A stretch of DNA of 64,000 nt from the NCBI GenBank assembly GCA_963848675.1, contig CAWKEY010000044.1:124001-188000 (forward strand), written 5' to 3'. Shown here in pieces: positions 16,880 through 26,187 of this stretch; the stretch's first letter is position 1, and each line of letters opens with the position of its first letter. The notes beneath the pieces are model-generated. The model was not told the origin of the DNA. It ran no database searches and was given only the letters and a program-made list of their open reading frames with translations. This DNA is from CAWKEY01 sp963848675 (GTDB taxonomy: Bacteria > Pseudomonadota > Gammaproteobacteria > Methylococcales > Methylomonadaceae). A program made the translations under genes and the position numbers.

Positions 16880-19558
16880 ATGAGCGATAAAACAGTACGA
16901 CAATTAGCCGAGGTTGTAAAAATTCCTCTGGACAAGTTATTAGAGCAGCTGAAAGAAGCAGGATTATCTGCAAGCGCCCCTGATGATGTTATCAATGAAG
17001 ACGAAAAGATGCAGTTACTGGCGCATCTGCGCAAGCGCCATGGTAAAGCTGAAGGTGCCGATGACAGTACCCCTACACGCGTCACCTTGAAACGCCGAAA
17101 AGTCAGTGAGCTGAAACAGGCAAGCGGGCCCGGCAGTGCGACTAAAACCATTAGTGTTGAGGTGCGAAAAAAGAAAACCTACATCAAGCGTACCGAGGTT
17201 GCCGAGACTGAGCAACAAAGAGAGCTGGAACTGACCAAAAAGGCCTTGGAAGAGCAGCGCAAGCAAATCGAGCGCGAAGCTGAACTGCGACGCAAACAGC
17301 CCGCGCAGCCAGAAGCAGCGACGGGTGCCGAGGCGGAGCAGATAGCGGCCGAAACGGCCAAGCCGGAAAAAACTGCTGCGCCGAAAGTGACAATCACCGA
17401 GCCCGAGTTTACCCTGGAGACCGAAGTCGAGCCGCAAGCGGTTGTCGTGGCAGAGGTCGAGCCGGAGGCCGAATTTGAAATTGAGTTTGAAACGTTAAAA
17501 GTCAAAGAAGACAAAAAAACCAAGCTTGAAAAATCCAGCAAGGTCAAGGAAGCCGAAGAAGTCAAGAAAAAGCAGGATGAAAAAGAGCGCCGGCTTGAAG
17601 AGTCCATTAAACGCAATGCAGATAAAGTCAGGCAGCAGGCGGCGACGAAACAAGAGACTCTGCACAGGAAAAAACAGGATGAAGGCGCCCGCGCCGGCGG
17701 CAAGGATGCCAGAAAGGGCAAGAAAAAAGGCAAGCAAGCCGAGCGCGGCAACGCGCAGGCTGACAGCCGTCATCAGTTTGAGATGCCGGTTACCCCCATC
17801 GTCAAGGAAGTTGCGATTCCCGAGCACATTATTGTTTCAGATCTGGCGCAGAAAATGAGCGTCAAGGCGGCGGAGGTCATCAAGCAATTGATGAAGCTCG
17901 GCATCATGGCCACCATCAACCAAAGCATTGACCAGGAAACCGCGGTTATTCTGGTTGAAGAAATGGGGCATAAAGTCATCATGCAGAGCGATGACGACCT
18001 TGAACAGGAAATGCTTGCCGAAGTGCAGGCGGAAGATCATCGCGTGGCCGTCACGCGCGCGCCGATTGTCACCATCATGGGCCACGTCGATCATGGCAAG
18101 ACCTCGCTGCTGGATTACATTCGTAAAACCCGTGTTGCCGCCGGGGAAGCGGGTGGTATTACCCAGCATATTGGCGCCTATCAGGTGAAAACCGATCACG
18201 GCGCGGTTACCTTTTTGGATACACCGGGCCATGCTGCCTTCACCGCCATGCGTGCCCGGGGCGCCGATGTGACCGATGTTGTTATCGTAGTGGTGGCAGC
18301 GGATGACGGCGTTATGCCGCAAACCAAAGAAGCCATCGAACATGCCAGAGCGGCTAATGTGCCGATTATTGTGGCGATGAACAAGATCGACAAGCCCGAT
18401 GCCAACCCCGATAAAGTCATGCAGGAGCTGTCAACCCTTAATGTGCTGCCGGAAGAATGGGGCGGCGATGTGCAGTTCCTTAAAGTTTCCGCCAAAACCG
18501 GTGAGGGTATCGATGATTTAATCGAAGCCTTGATTTTGCAATCGGAAATACTGGAATTGAAGGCTCCAATTGAAGGGGCTGCCTCGGGTATTGTCATTGA
18601 GTCGCGATTGGATAAAGGCCGCGGCGCGGTGGCGACCGTGTTGATTCAAAAAGGCACTTTGGAAAAAGGCCAGATGGTATTGTGCGGTCATGAATTTGGC
18701 CGTGTCCGGGCGATGTTTAACGAAAACGGCAAATCGATCAAGGAAGCGGGGCCTTCGACGCCGGTTGAAATTCTGGGCTTGTCGGGCACACCGAATGCCG
18801 GCGATGAATTTCTGGTTGTCCAAAACGAGCGCGTTGCCAGAGAATTGGCCGAGCATCGTGAAGACCGCAGCAGAAGCAGCCGCCATGCCGCACAGCAGGC
18901 ATCAAAACTGGATGAAGTCTTTTCCAGAATGGCCACCGGTGAGCTTGCCTGCGTCAATCTGGTGCTGAAAACCGATGTGCAGGGTAGTTTGGAAGCCCTG
19001 CGCAGCTCCCTGGTTGGGCTATCGAATGAAGAAGTGGAAGTAAAGGTCGTCTATGGCGGCGTCGGTGGTATCAATGAAGGTGACGCCAACCTTGCCCTGG
19101 CTTCCGGGGCCATTTTGATGGGCTTTAACGTGCGCGCGGATGCAACAGCCCGCAAGCTGATTGAAGAAAAAGGCATTGATCTGCATTACTACAGCGTGAT
19201 TTATGATGCCATTGATGAGGTCAAAAAATCCATCAGCGGCATGCTGGCTCCAGAAATCAAAGAACATATTGTCGGCCTGGCCGAGGTTCGTGATGTATTC
19301 CGCTCGCCCAAGTTTGGCGCTGTAGCCGGTTGTATGGTAGTGGATGGCTTTGTCAAGAGAAACCTGCCGATACGGGTTCTGCGTGAAAACGTGGTGGTTT
19401 ATGAAGGTCAGCTGGAATCGTTGCGCCGCTTCAAGGACGATGTCGCCGAGGTCAAGATGGGTATGGAGTGCGGTATCGGTGTGAAAAACTACAACGATGT
19501 TAAGCCCGGAGACCAGATTGAGGTTTTTGAACGCATAGAAGTTAAACGGGAACTGTAA
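16880..19558 (+). CDS. infB: Translation initiation factor IF-2
   Basis: IF2 is the GTPase that brings fMet-tRNA to the 30S subunit and promotes subunit joining. The 892-residue protein has an N-terminal IF2_N motif (RQLAEVVKIPLDKLLEQLKEAG), a long charged Lys/Glu/Ala linker (about 80-300), a second IF2_N segment near 320-370, the G domain with GHVDHGKTS near 400, DTPGHAAF, NKIDKPDANP and SAKTGEGI, then the C-terminal beta-barrel domains that bind fMet. The linker explains the long open frames on the other strand, which are not genes. An internal start for a short isoform is possible but not shown. Confidence 0.97.
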   Translation: MSDKTVRQLAEVVKIPLDKLLEQLKEAGLSASAPDDVINEDEKMQLLAHLRKRHGKAEGADDSTPTRVTLKRRKVSELKQASGPGSATKTISVEVRKKKTYIKRTEVAETEQQRELELTKKALEEQRKQIEREAELRRKQPAQPEAATGAEAEQIAAETAKPEKTAAPKVTITEPEFTLETEVEPQAVVVAEVEPEAEFEIEFETLKVKEDKKTKLEKSSKVKEAEEVKKKQDEKERRLEESIKRNADKVRQQAATKQETLHRKKQDEGARAGGKDARKGKKKGKQAERGNAQADSRHQFEMPVTPIVKEVAIPEHIIVSDLAQKMSVKAAEVIKQLMKLGIMATINQSIDQETAVILVEEMGHKVIMQSDDDLEQEMLAEVQAEDHRVAVTRAPIVTIMGHVDHGKTSLLDYIRKTRVAAGEAGGITQHIGAYQVKTDHGAVTFLDTPGHAAFTAMRARGADVTDVVIVVVAADDGVMPQTKEAIEHARAANVPIIVAMNKIDKPDANPDKVMQELSTLNVLPEEWGGDVQFLKVSAKTGEGIDDLIEALILQSEILELKAPIEGAASGIVIESRLDKGRGAVATVLIQKGTLEKGQMVLCGHEFGRVRAMFNENGKSIKEAGPSTPVEILGLSGTPNAGDEFLVVQNERVARELAEHREDRSRSSRHAAQQASKLDEVFSRMATGELACVNLVLKTDVQGSLEALRSSLVGLSNEEVEVKVVYGGVGGINEGDANLALASGAILMGFNVRADATARKLIEEKGIDLHYYSVIYDAIDEVKKSISGMLAPEIKEHIVGLAEVRDVFRSPKFGAVAGCMVVDGFVKRNLPIRVLRENVVVYEGQLESLRRFKDDVAEVKMGMECGIGVKNYNDVKPGDQIEVFERIEVKREL

Positions 19559-19562
19559 TCCT

Positions 19563-19925
19563 ATGGCTAGAGAATTTGGCCGTAGCGCCCGCGTTTCATC
19601 ACAAATGCAGAAAGAACTGGCCTTGATCCTGCAACGCGACATCAATGATCCGAGACTGGGCTTTATCACCATCAACGAGGTCGAAGTCTCCAAGGACCTG
19701 GCGGTGGCCAAAATTTATGTCACGGTCCTGAATGTTGATGAGCAGGGTAAAAAAAACAACGTCAAGTTGCTGAACGAGCTGGCACCGGTTATCCGCCATG
19801 AACTGGCCAGAAGGATGCGTTTGCGGCATATCTCGGAATTACGTTTTTATTACGATGAGTCATTTGAAACCGGTATGCGCGTGGCCGAGCTCCTGAGCAA
19901 TCTGGACAAAAAAGGCCAGGACTAG
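19563..19925 (+). CDS. rbfA: 30S ribosome-binding factor RbfA
   Basis: RbfA is a small KH-fold protein that binds the 5' end of 16S rRNA and is needed for late 30S maturation and cold adaptation. The 120-residue product starts MAREFGRSARVSSQMQKELA and contains LRHISELRFYYDES at the C-terminal side, both typical. It lies four bases after infB and six before truB, within the infB operon. Confidence 0.96.
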   Translation: MAREFGRSARVSSQMQKELALILQRDINDPRLGFITINEVEVSKDLAVAKIYVTVLNVDEQGKKNNVKLLNELAPVIRHELARRMRLRHISELRFYYDESFETGMRVAELLSNLDKKGQD

Positions 19926-19931
19926 GCGGCT

Positions 19932-20849
19932 ATGAGCAAGCGCAAGTCCGGGCGCGATATACACGGCATCCTGTTGCTGGATAAACGTCTGGGGGTATCG
20001 TCCAACAAAGCCTTGCAGGAAGTCCGGCGTTTGTTCAATGCCAACAAGGCCGGGCATACCGGCAGCCTGGATCCTTTGGCGACCGGCTTGCTGCCGCTTT
20101 GTTTTGGCGAGGCGACCAAGGTATCGGCCTTGATGCTGGATGATAATAAGCGCTATCAGGTGCTTGTTCAGCTGGGTGTGATAACCGATACCGGCGATGC
20201 CGAGGGGCAAATTATTCAGACCCGGCCGGTGCCGGAACTGTCGCTGGACGATGTGCAGACCTGCCTGAAAAAATTTACCGGTGAAATTGATCAGGTTCCG
20301 CCCATGTACTCGGCGTTAAAGCATAATGGCAAAAAGCTCTATGAACTGGCCCGGGAAGGCAAAAACATCGAGCGCAAAGCCCGGCGCATAACGATAATTG
20401 AATTGAAATTGCTGGATTTTTCCAGGGATCAGCTGAGGCTGGAGGTGTTCTGCTCCAAAGGCACTTATATCCGCTCGCTGGCGGAAGATATTGGCCACGA
20501 TCTGGGCTGTGGCGCGACGGTAAAAGAGCTGCGCCGCTTGCAGGCCGGGCGGTTCGACCTTGGCAATGCCAAAACCATTGAGCAATTGACGGCCATGGAC
20601 GAGCACAGTCTGATGCAATGCCTCATGGCTGTTGACGAACCCCTGCAGGCGATGCCGGCGGTGCAATTGTCCAGTGAGCAGGCCGCTGCTATCCAGCAGG
20701 GTCAAGCTCTGGACTGGCCGGAGTCATGGCCAGGCAGGGTGCGCCTGTATCACCAGAGCGTTTTTTTAGGCTTGGGAGAAAGTCTATTGGATGGTAAACT
20801 AGCGCCGAAAAAATTGTTCAATATGAGCAATCAGCCGAATGGCGTTTAG
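19932..20849 (+). CDS. truB: tRNA pseudouridine-55 synthase TruB
   Basis: TruB isomerises U55 in the T loop of most tRNAs. The 305-residue protein has GHTGSLDPLATGLLP with the catalytic Asp at about residue 47, then QVPPMYSALKHNGKKLYELAREG and YIRSLAEDIGHDLGC (both conserved). A C-terminal PUA-like region follows. It ends about 100 bp before rpsO, and the gap contains two small hairpins. Confidence 0.96.
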   Translation: MSKRKSGRDIHGILLLDKRLGVSSNKALQEVRRLFNANKAGHTGSLDPLATGLLPLCFGEATKVSALMLDDNKRYQVLVQLGVITDTGDAEGQIIQTRPVPELSLDDVQTCLKKFTGEIDQVPPMYSALKHNGKKLYELAREGKNIERKARRITIIELKLLDFSRDQLRLEVFCSKGTYIRSLAEDIGHDLGCGATVKELRRLQAGRFDLGNAKTIEQLTAMDEHSLMQCLMAVDEPLQAMPAVQLSSEQAAAIQQGQALDWPESWPGRVRLYHQSVFLGLGESLLDGKLAPKKLFNMSNQPNGV

Positions 20850-20864
20850 CCTTTCGGCTTACCC

Positions 20865-20919
20865 CCTATTTCTACACCCTATCGTGGAAATAGGATATTT
20901 ACCCGCCCTGAGTAAGGGC
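20865..20919 (+). promoter_or_regulatory. Hairpins in the rpsO leader
   Basis: Two stems are visible: CCTATTTC (20865-20872) with GAAATAGG (20887-20894), and GCCCT (20905-20909) with AGGGC (20915-20919). S15 is autoregulated through leader structure in E. coli, so these could act similarly; neither has a proper U-tract to be a terminator. The assignment is inference only. Confidence 0.35.
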
Positions 20920-20951
20920 TCTACTTTTAATAATCTAAATAGGGATTAGCA

Positions 20952-21221
20952 ATGCCATTTACTGCCGCACAAAAAAAAGCAGTCTTAGAAGAATACCGCC
21001 TGTCTGAAACAGATACCGGCTCACCCGAAGTGCAAATTGCGCTGTTGACCGCGCACATCACGCATTTAACACCCCATTTTGCCGAACACAAAAAAGACAA
21101 TCATTCACGCCGTGGTCTGCTGCGCATGGTTAACCAGCGCCGTAAGCTGCTGGACTATCTGAAAAACAAAGACGGTGACCGCTATCGTTCATTGATTGAG
21201 CGGCTGGGTTTACGCAAGTAG
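20952..21221 (+). CDS. rpsO: 30S ribosomal protein S15
   Basis: S15 is a primary 16S rRNA binding protein that organises the central domain of the small subunit. The 89-residue length is exactly typical, with SETDTGSPEVQIALLT, HKKDNHSRRGLLRMV and LDYLKNKDGDRY all family signatures. It starts after AGGGATTAGCA and is followed by a REP-like hairpin and pnp, the conserved rpsO-pnp pair. Confidence 0.98.
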   Translation: MPFTAAQKKAVLEEYRLSETDTGSPEVQIALLTAHITHLTPHFAEHKKDNHSRRGLLRMVNQRRKLLDYLKNKDGDRYRSLIERLGLRK

Positions 21222-21249
21222 AAAGTTTCCAAAAACGCTACAGATGTAG

Positions 21250-21276
21250 GCCGGGTTAGCGAGAGCGTAACCCGGC
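21250..21276. repeat. REP-like hairpin between rpsO and pnp
   Basis: The arms GCCGGGTTA (21250-21258) and TAACCCGGC (21268-21276) are perfectly complementary. No T-run follows. The place corresponds to the rpsO-pnp intergenic hairpin that RNase III cleaves in E. coli, but the sequence itself looks like a generic GTAGGCCGGGTTAGCG repeat common in proteobacterial genomes. Confidence 0.65.
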
Positions 21277-21316
21277 AACAACCCTTTAAATAACCTTTAC
21301 GCAAAGGAACCTTATA

Positions 21317-23395
21317 GTGAATCCTATTAGGAAAGAATTTCAGTACGGTGATCGATTGGTCACGCTAGAAACTGGTGAAATTGCACGCCAGGCTGACGGC
21401 GCGGTGATGATCGATGTCGATGGTACAACGCTGTTAGTAACAGTCGTTGCCAAAAAAGAATCGAATGGTGGCGATTTTTTCCCACTGACCGTTAATTATC
21501 AGGAAAAAACTTACGCCGCGGGCAAAATACCCGGCGGTTTTTTCAAGCGGGAAGGGCGCCCGAATGAAAATGAGACGCTAACCTCGCGTCTGATTGACAG
21601 GCCCATCCGGCCGCTTTTTCCGGACGGCTACACCAATGAAGTTCAGATTATTGCCACCGTGGTGTCTCTGAACCCCGAAGTTGATCCTGAAATTCCTGCC
21701 CTGATAGGCTCCTCTGCCGCCCTGGCGATTTCCGGCCTGCCTTTTAACGGCCCAATCGCTGCGGCCTGTGTCGGTTATAAAGACGGTGCTTACCTGTTAA
21801 ATCCGTCACCTGCGGCGTTAAAAGAATCACAGCTGCAATTGGTGGTGGCGGGTACTGCACACGCAGTATTAATGGTTGAGTCAGAAGCCAAATGTTTGTC
21901 TGAAGAAGTCATGCTCGGCGCAGTATTGTTTGGCCATGAACAAATGCAGACCGCTATTACTGCGATCAATGAGTTTGCCAATGCCGCCGGCGCCGGTGTC
22001 GTTGAATGGGTTGCGCCTCATGTCAATGCCGAACTCGAACGCCAGGTCATTGCCGAAGTGGAAGAGGGCATCAAAGCCGCTTATCAGGTTGCCGAAAAAC
22101 TGGTCAGACAGGAACAGTTAAAAGCGATTAGAAATGCAGTGGTTGAGAAACTCGTGGCCAATGGCGAATATGCCGAAAGTGATATACGCGGCATAATCGA
22201 ACATCTGGAATACCGCATTGTTCGCAACGCAATTCTAAACGAAAGCAAACGGATTGATGGCCGCGAATTAGACAAAATCAGACCGATTACTGTCAGAACC
22301 GGCGTATTGCCAAGAACCCACGGTTCGGCCTTGTTCACGCGCGGCGAAACCCAGGCTTTGGTGGTGGCAACGCTCGGCACCCAGCGTGACGCACAAATCA
22401 TTGATGCCTTGGCCGGCGAGTACAAAGAACCGTTCATGCTGCATTACAACTTCCCTCCTTACAGCGTGGGTGAAACCGGCTTTGTCGGCTCGCCCAAGCG
22501 CCGTGAGATCGGTCATGGCCGTTTGGCAAAGCGCGGCGTTGCTGCGGTATTGCCCAATATGGAAGAGTTCCCTTACGTCATCCGTGTTGTGTCTGAAGTC
22601 ACCGAATCCAATGGCTCTAGCTCGATGGCTTCAGTCTGCGGCAGCAGCCTGGCACTCATGGATGCCGGTGTGCCCATACAGTCACCGGTGGCCGGTATTG
22701 CCATGGGCCTGATTAAAGAAGGCGACCGCTTTGCGGTGTTGTCCGACATCATGGGTGATGAAGATCATCTGGGCGATATGGACTTTAAAGTTGCCGGTTC
22801 AGTAGACGGAATTACCGCGCTGCAAATGGACATCAAGATTGATGGCATTACCGCGGAAATCATGAAGACCGCGCTGGAACAGGCAAAGCAAGGCCGTTTG
22901 CATATCCTCGGCGAGATGAACAAGGCATTGTCCAGCGCGCGTGAACAGATGTCCGACTACGCTCCGCGCATCATTACTTTTAAAATTGACCCCAGCAAAA
23001 TTCGTGAGGTTATCGGCAAAGGCGGCGCTACCATACGCGGCATTACCGAGCAAACCGGCGCCAGCGTTGATCTGACTGACGACGGCATCGTAAAAGTTGC
23101 TTCCGTTGACAAGGCCGCGGGTGAAGAAGCGCGTCGTCTGATCGAAGAAATTACCGCGGAAGTTGAAGTGGGTAAAATCTACGAAGGTAAAGTGGTCCGG
23201 TTAATGGACTTCGGTGCTTTCGTTACGATTCTTCCAGGCAAGGATGGCTTGGTGCATATCTCGCAAATTTCCGATGAGCATGTCGACAAAGTCAGTGACA
23301 AATTGAGTGAAGGCGATATCGTGCGCGTGAAAGTGCTGGAAATTGACCGTCAAGGCAGGGTCAGACTGAGCATTAAAGAAGCCGATAAAGATTAA
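21317..23395 (+). CDS. pnp: Polyribonucleotide nucleotidyltransferase (PNPase)
   Basis: PNPase is a trimeric phosphorolytic 3'-5' exoribonuclease and degradosome component. The 692-residue protein has two RNase PH domains (about 1-215 and 310-530), joined by a helical domain, then KH (about 553-612, KIREVIGKGGATIRGI) and S1 (about 620-690, VGKIYEGKVVRLMDFGAFV). FFKREGRPNE and SSMASVCGSSLALMDAG are active-site regions. It starts at GTG 21317 after AAAGGAACC. A strong terminator follows. Confidence 0.97.
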   Translation: MNPIRKEFQYGDRLVTLETGEIARQADGAVMIDVDGTTLLVTVVAKKESNGGDFFPLTVNYQEKTYAAGKIPGGFFKREGRPNENETLTSRLIDRPIRPLFPDGYTNEVQIIATVVSLNPEVDPEIPALIGSSAALAISGLPFNGPIAAACVGYKDGAYLLNPSPAALKESQLQLVVAGTAHAVLMVESEAKCLSEEVMLGAVLFGHEQMQTAITAINEFANAAGAGVVEWVAPHVNAELERQVIAEVEEGIKAAYQVAEKLVRQEQLKAIRNAVVEKLVANGEYAESDIRGIIEHLEYRIVRNAILNESKRIDGRELDKIRPITVRTGVLPRTHGSALFTRGETQALVVATLGTQRDAQIIDALAGEYKEPFMLHYNFPPYSVGETGFVGSPKRREIGHGRLAKRGVAAVLPNMEEFPYVIRVVSEVTESNGSSSMASVCGSSLALMDAGVPIQSPVAGIAMGLIKEGDRFAVLSDIMGDEDHLGDMDFKVAGSVDGITALQMDIKIDGITAEIMKTALEQAKQGRLHILGEMNKALSSAREQMSDYAPRIITFKIDPSKIREVIGKGGATIRGITEQTGASVDLTDDGIVKVASVDKAAGEEARRLIEEITAEVEVGKIYEGKVVRLMDFGAFVTILPGKDGLVHISQISDEHVDKVSDKLSEGDIVRVKVLEIDRQGRVRLSIKEADKD

Positions 23396-23420
23396 GCGCT
23401 GCTTCATGAAAAAATAAGAA

Positions 23421-23443
23421 AAGGGCCGTCAAGGCCCTTTTTT
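23421..23443 (+). terminator. Intrinsic terminator after pnp
   Basis: The stem AAGGGCC (23421-23427) / GGCCCTT (23433-23439) encloses GTCAA and runs into a T tract ending at 23443. It closes the long operon that begins at the initiator tRNA. Confidence 0.88.
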
Positions 23444-23475
23444 GTGAGTGACCGATGGTAGGTAAGCTAAAAAAA

Positions 23476-23643
23476 TACCACGAAGAGACGAAGGACACGA
23501 AGGTAGAAAAAATTCATGAGGTGCAAATTCTCGCCTACATGCGCTGTACAAATCCAAATGCCAATTTTAATGCAGGAATGCTAAGCGTTCGACAGCGCAT
23601 TTTATTTCTTTAAACCGTCGTGCTCTTCGTGGCCTTCGTGGTA
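23476..23643. repeat. MITE-like segment with TACCACGAAG ends
   Basis: This non-coding 168-bp stretch starts TACCACGAAG (23476-23485) and ends with its reverse complement CTTCGTGGTA (23634-23643); the sub-terminal parts repeat ACGAAG-type words on both sides. No reading frame spans it. It may be a short non-autonomous element or a degenerate palindromic repeat; target duplications are not visible. Confidence 0.45.
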
Positions 23644-23698
23644 AAAATGCTTTTGTCATTGCCCAACCTCAATTAGCAAGAAACTAAGAACTAGAACT

Positions 23699-24337
23699 TT
23701 GAACCCAAAAAAAAACTTCGATCAGCAGTGCCGGCAGTGTCCTCGGCTGGATGATTTCCTGCTGGACGTTAAACAAAAATATCCGCATTATCATGCGCGT
23801 CCCGTAGCGCCGTTTGGTGACCCTGATGCCAAGTTGCTCGTAGTCGGTTTGGCGCCGGGCATGCATGGCGCCAATGCCACGGGCCGGCCGTTTACCGGCG
23901 ATTATGCCGGCTTGCTGCTGTATGAAGCGCTTTATGAATTTGGCTACAGCAACCAGCCGACATCGGAGTCCTTGTCGGATGGTCTGACGCTTAACAACTG
24001 CCGGATTACCAATGCGGTCAAATGCTTGCCGCCGCAAAACAAGCCGACAGGTTCTGAAATCAATCAGTGCAATGGGTTTTTGTCGGCCGAATTGGCGGCT
24101 CTGCCGGAGCGGGCAGTCATTCTGGCCCTGGGTACCGTCGCCCATCAGGCCGTCTTGAAAGCCTATGGGTTAAAACAAAATGGCGCTATATTTGCCCATA
24201 ACGCCCGGCATGGCTTGCCGGCTGGGCGGACGCTGGTTGATTCTTATCATACCAGCCGTTATAACGTACAAACAAAACGGCTGACCAAAGCCATGTTTGC
24301 GGATGTGTTTCAGAGTATCGGGCAATTATTGAGTTGA
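23699..24337 (+). CDS. Family 5 uracil-DNA glycosylase (UDGb)
   Basis: This glycosylase removes uracil and probably other deaminated bases from DNA to start base-excision repair. The 212-residue protein has the family 5 active-site region VGLAPGMHGANATGRPFTGD (about 49-68) and an N-terminal CRQCPRL of the iron-sulfur UDG families. NAVKCLPPQNKPT and the C-terminal HTSRYNV loop are also present. The start is a TTG at 23699, because no ATG or GTG lies upstream of the CxxC motif. The stop is directly against the uvrC start, so two repair genes are coupled. Confidence 0.85.
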   Translation: MNPKKNFDQQCRQCPRLDDFLLDVKQKYPHYHARPVAPFGDPDAKLLVVGLAPGMHGANATGRPFTGDYAGLLLYEALYEFGYSNQPTSESLSDGLTLNNCRITNAVKCLPPQNKPTGSEINQCNGFLSAELAALPERAVILALGTVAHQAVLKAYGLKQNGAIFAHNARHGLPAGRTLVDSYHTSRYNVQTKRLTKAMFADVFQSIGQLLS

Positions 24338-24339
24338 CT

Positions 24340-26187
24340 GTGAGTGCAGAAATTTCAGCGCCTACGTTTGATGCAAAAGCGTTTTTAAAAACCCTGACCA
24401 CGCGCCCGGGCATTTACAAGATGCTTAATGTCCAGGGCGAAATCATCTATATCGGCAAGGCCAAAAACCTTAAAAATCGCGTTTCCAGTTATTTCAAAAG
24501 CCAGACCGCCTCGCCCAAGCAACAGGCCATGGTGGCCAAGGTTGCGGCTATCGAAGTGACCGTCACCCATACCGAAGGTGAAGCGCTGTTGCTGGAATGT
24601 CAGCAGATCAAGCGCTATAAACCCCGCTACAATATTTGCTTGCGGGATGACAAATCCTATCCCTATCTGTTCCTGTCCAGCGAGCAGGATTTCCCGCAGC
24701 TTACCTTTCACCGCGGCGCCAAGCGTAAAAAAGGCAAGTATTTCGGCCCGTATCCCAGCGTTGGCGCGGTCAAGGAAACCCTGAAACTGCTGCAAAAAAT
24801 CTTTCCGGTCCGGCAGTGCGAGGACTCCTACTATAACAATCGAACGCGGCCCTGTTTGCAGCATCAGATAGAGCGCTGTACCGCGCCCTGCGTGGGATTA
24901 ATCGACAAGGCCAGTTATGCACAGGATGTTGAAAGCACCGTGATGTTTCTGGAAGGCAAGGGCGGCCTGCTGATTGATCGTCTGATCCTGAAAATGGAGC
25001 AGGCGGCGGCACACCTGGACTTTGAGCAAGCAGCCTATTTCAGGGATCAGATCGCCCAGTTGCGTTCGGTGCTGGAAAAACATTTTGTGCACGGCGAGCG
25101 CGGCGATGTCGACATTATCGCCTGTGCGACCAAAGCCGGCGTGGCCTGTATCCAGGTGTTCTTTATACGCAACGGGCAAAATCTGGGCAACAAGCTGTTT
25201 TTCCCTAAAATGAGCGATGAGCATGAGCCGGCTCCTGTGCTGCAGGCCTTCATTGCCCAATATTATCTGGATAAACAAATTCCTTACGAACTGATCGTCA
25301 GTCATGAACTGGAAGAAGCCGAGCTGTTAATGGAGGTGCTGTCCCGGCAGGCCAAACATGCGGTGACGATTTCTGCCAGAGTCCGCGGCGAGCGTTTGAA
25401 ATGGCTGCAGATGGCCTGTACCAACGCCGAAAATTCCTTAATGAGCAAGTTATCCGACAAACAGGGGCTCTATGCGCGCTTTCTCAGTTTGCAGCAAGAA
25501 CTGGGTTGCCAGGAACTCCCCAAACGCCTGGAATGCTTTGATATCAGTCATACGCAAGGCGAACACACAGTGGCTTCCTGCGTTGTCTTTGATAGAGAAG
25601 GGCCTGTCAAATCGGCTTATCGCCGTTTTAATATAGAAGGCATTACCGGCGGAGATGATTATGCCGCCATTCATCAGGCCGTGTTCCGGCGTTTCAAGCG
25701 CTTGCAGCAGGGCGAGCATGAAGCGCCGGATATCCTGTTTATTGACGGCGGCAAGGGCCAGGTGCATCAGGCGCAAAAGGCACTAGCGGAATTGGACGTA
25801 AATAATGTTATGATAGTTGGCGTTTCCAAAGGCCCGGACAGGAAGCCCGGCATGGAAAAACTGATTCTGGTCGGACAGGAACAACCGCTTGATATAACGC
25901 CAGGCACCAGCGGCTTGTTGCTGATTCAGCATATACGGGACGAAGCGCACCGGTTTGCGATCACCGGACACCGTCAGCGGCGCGGCAAGGCCAAAAAACA
26001 ATCGTTGCTGGAATCGATAGACGGACTGGGGGCCAAGCGCAGGCAGCTGTTATTGAAGCAGTTTGGCGGCTTGCAAGGCATTTCCGGGGCGGGTGTGGAT
26101 GCCCTTTGCAGCATAGACGGTATTAGCCGGCAATTGGCGCAACGAATTTACGAACTATTCCATCATCAAGATGAAAATTCACTATAA
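24340..26187 (+). CDS. uvrC: Excinuclease ABC subunit C
   Basis: UvrC makes both incisions flanking a lesion in nucleotide excision repair. The protein of about 615 residues has the N-terminal GIY-YIG nuclease (RPGIYKML and GEIIYIGKAKNLKNRV, about 15-95), a UVR motif around 200-235, the C-terminal RNase H-like nuclease (ECFDISHTQGEHTVAS, DILFIDGGKGQ) and terminal helix-hairpin-helix motifs (SIDGLGAKRRQLLLKQFGG). The GTG at 24340 is taken as start; a TTG at 24334 is the alternative. It overlaps pgsA by 17 bases. Confidence 0.95.
   Translation: MSAEISAPTFDAKAFLKTLTTRPGIYKMLNVQGEIIYIGKAKNLKNRVSSYFKSQTASPKQQAMVAKVAAIEVTVTHTEGEALLLECQQIKRYKPRYNICLRDDKSYPYLFLSSEQDFPQLTFHRGAKRKKGKYFGPYPSVGAVKETLKLLQKIFPVRQCEDSYYNNRTRPCLQHQIERCTAPCVGLIDKASYAQDVESTVMFLEGKGGLLIDRLILKMEQAAAHLDFEQAAYFRDQIAQLRSVLEKHFVHGERGDVDIIACATKAGVACIQVFFIRNGQNLGNKLFFPKMSDEHEPAPVLQAFIAQYYLDKQIPYELIVSHELEEAELLMEVLSRQAKHAVTISARVRGERLKWLQMACTNAENSLMSKLSDKQGLYARFLSLQQELGCQELPKRLECFDISHTQGEHTVASCVVFDREGPVKSAYRRFNIEGITGGDDYAAIHQAVFRRFKRLQQGEHEAPDILFIDGGKGQVHQAQKALAELDVNNVMIVGVSKGPDRKPGMEKLILVGQEQPLDITPGTSGLLLIQHIRDEAHRFAITGHRQRRGKAKKQSLLESIDGLGAKRRQLLLKQFGGLQGISGAGVDALCSIDGISRQLAQRIYELFHHQDENSL

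Noticed and set aside
17179..17827. Long minus-strand open frames opposite infB
   Set aside because: They mirror the Lys/Glu/Ala-rich IF2 linker; low complexity and opposite to an essential gene.
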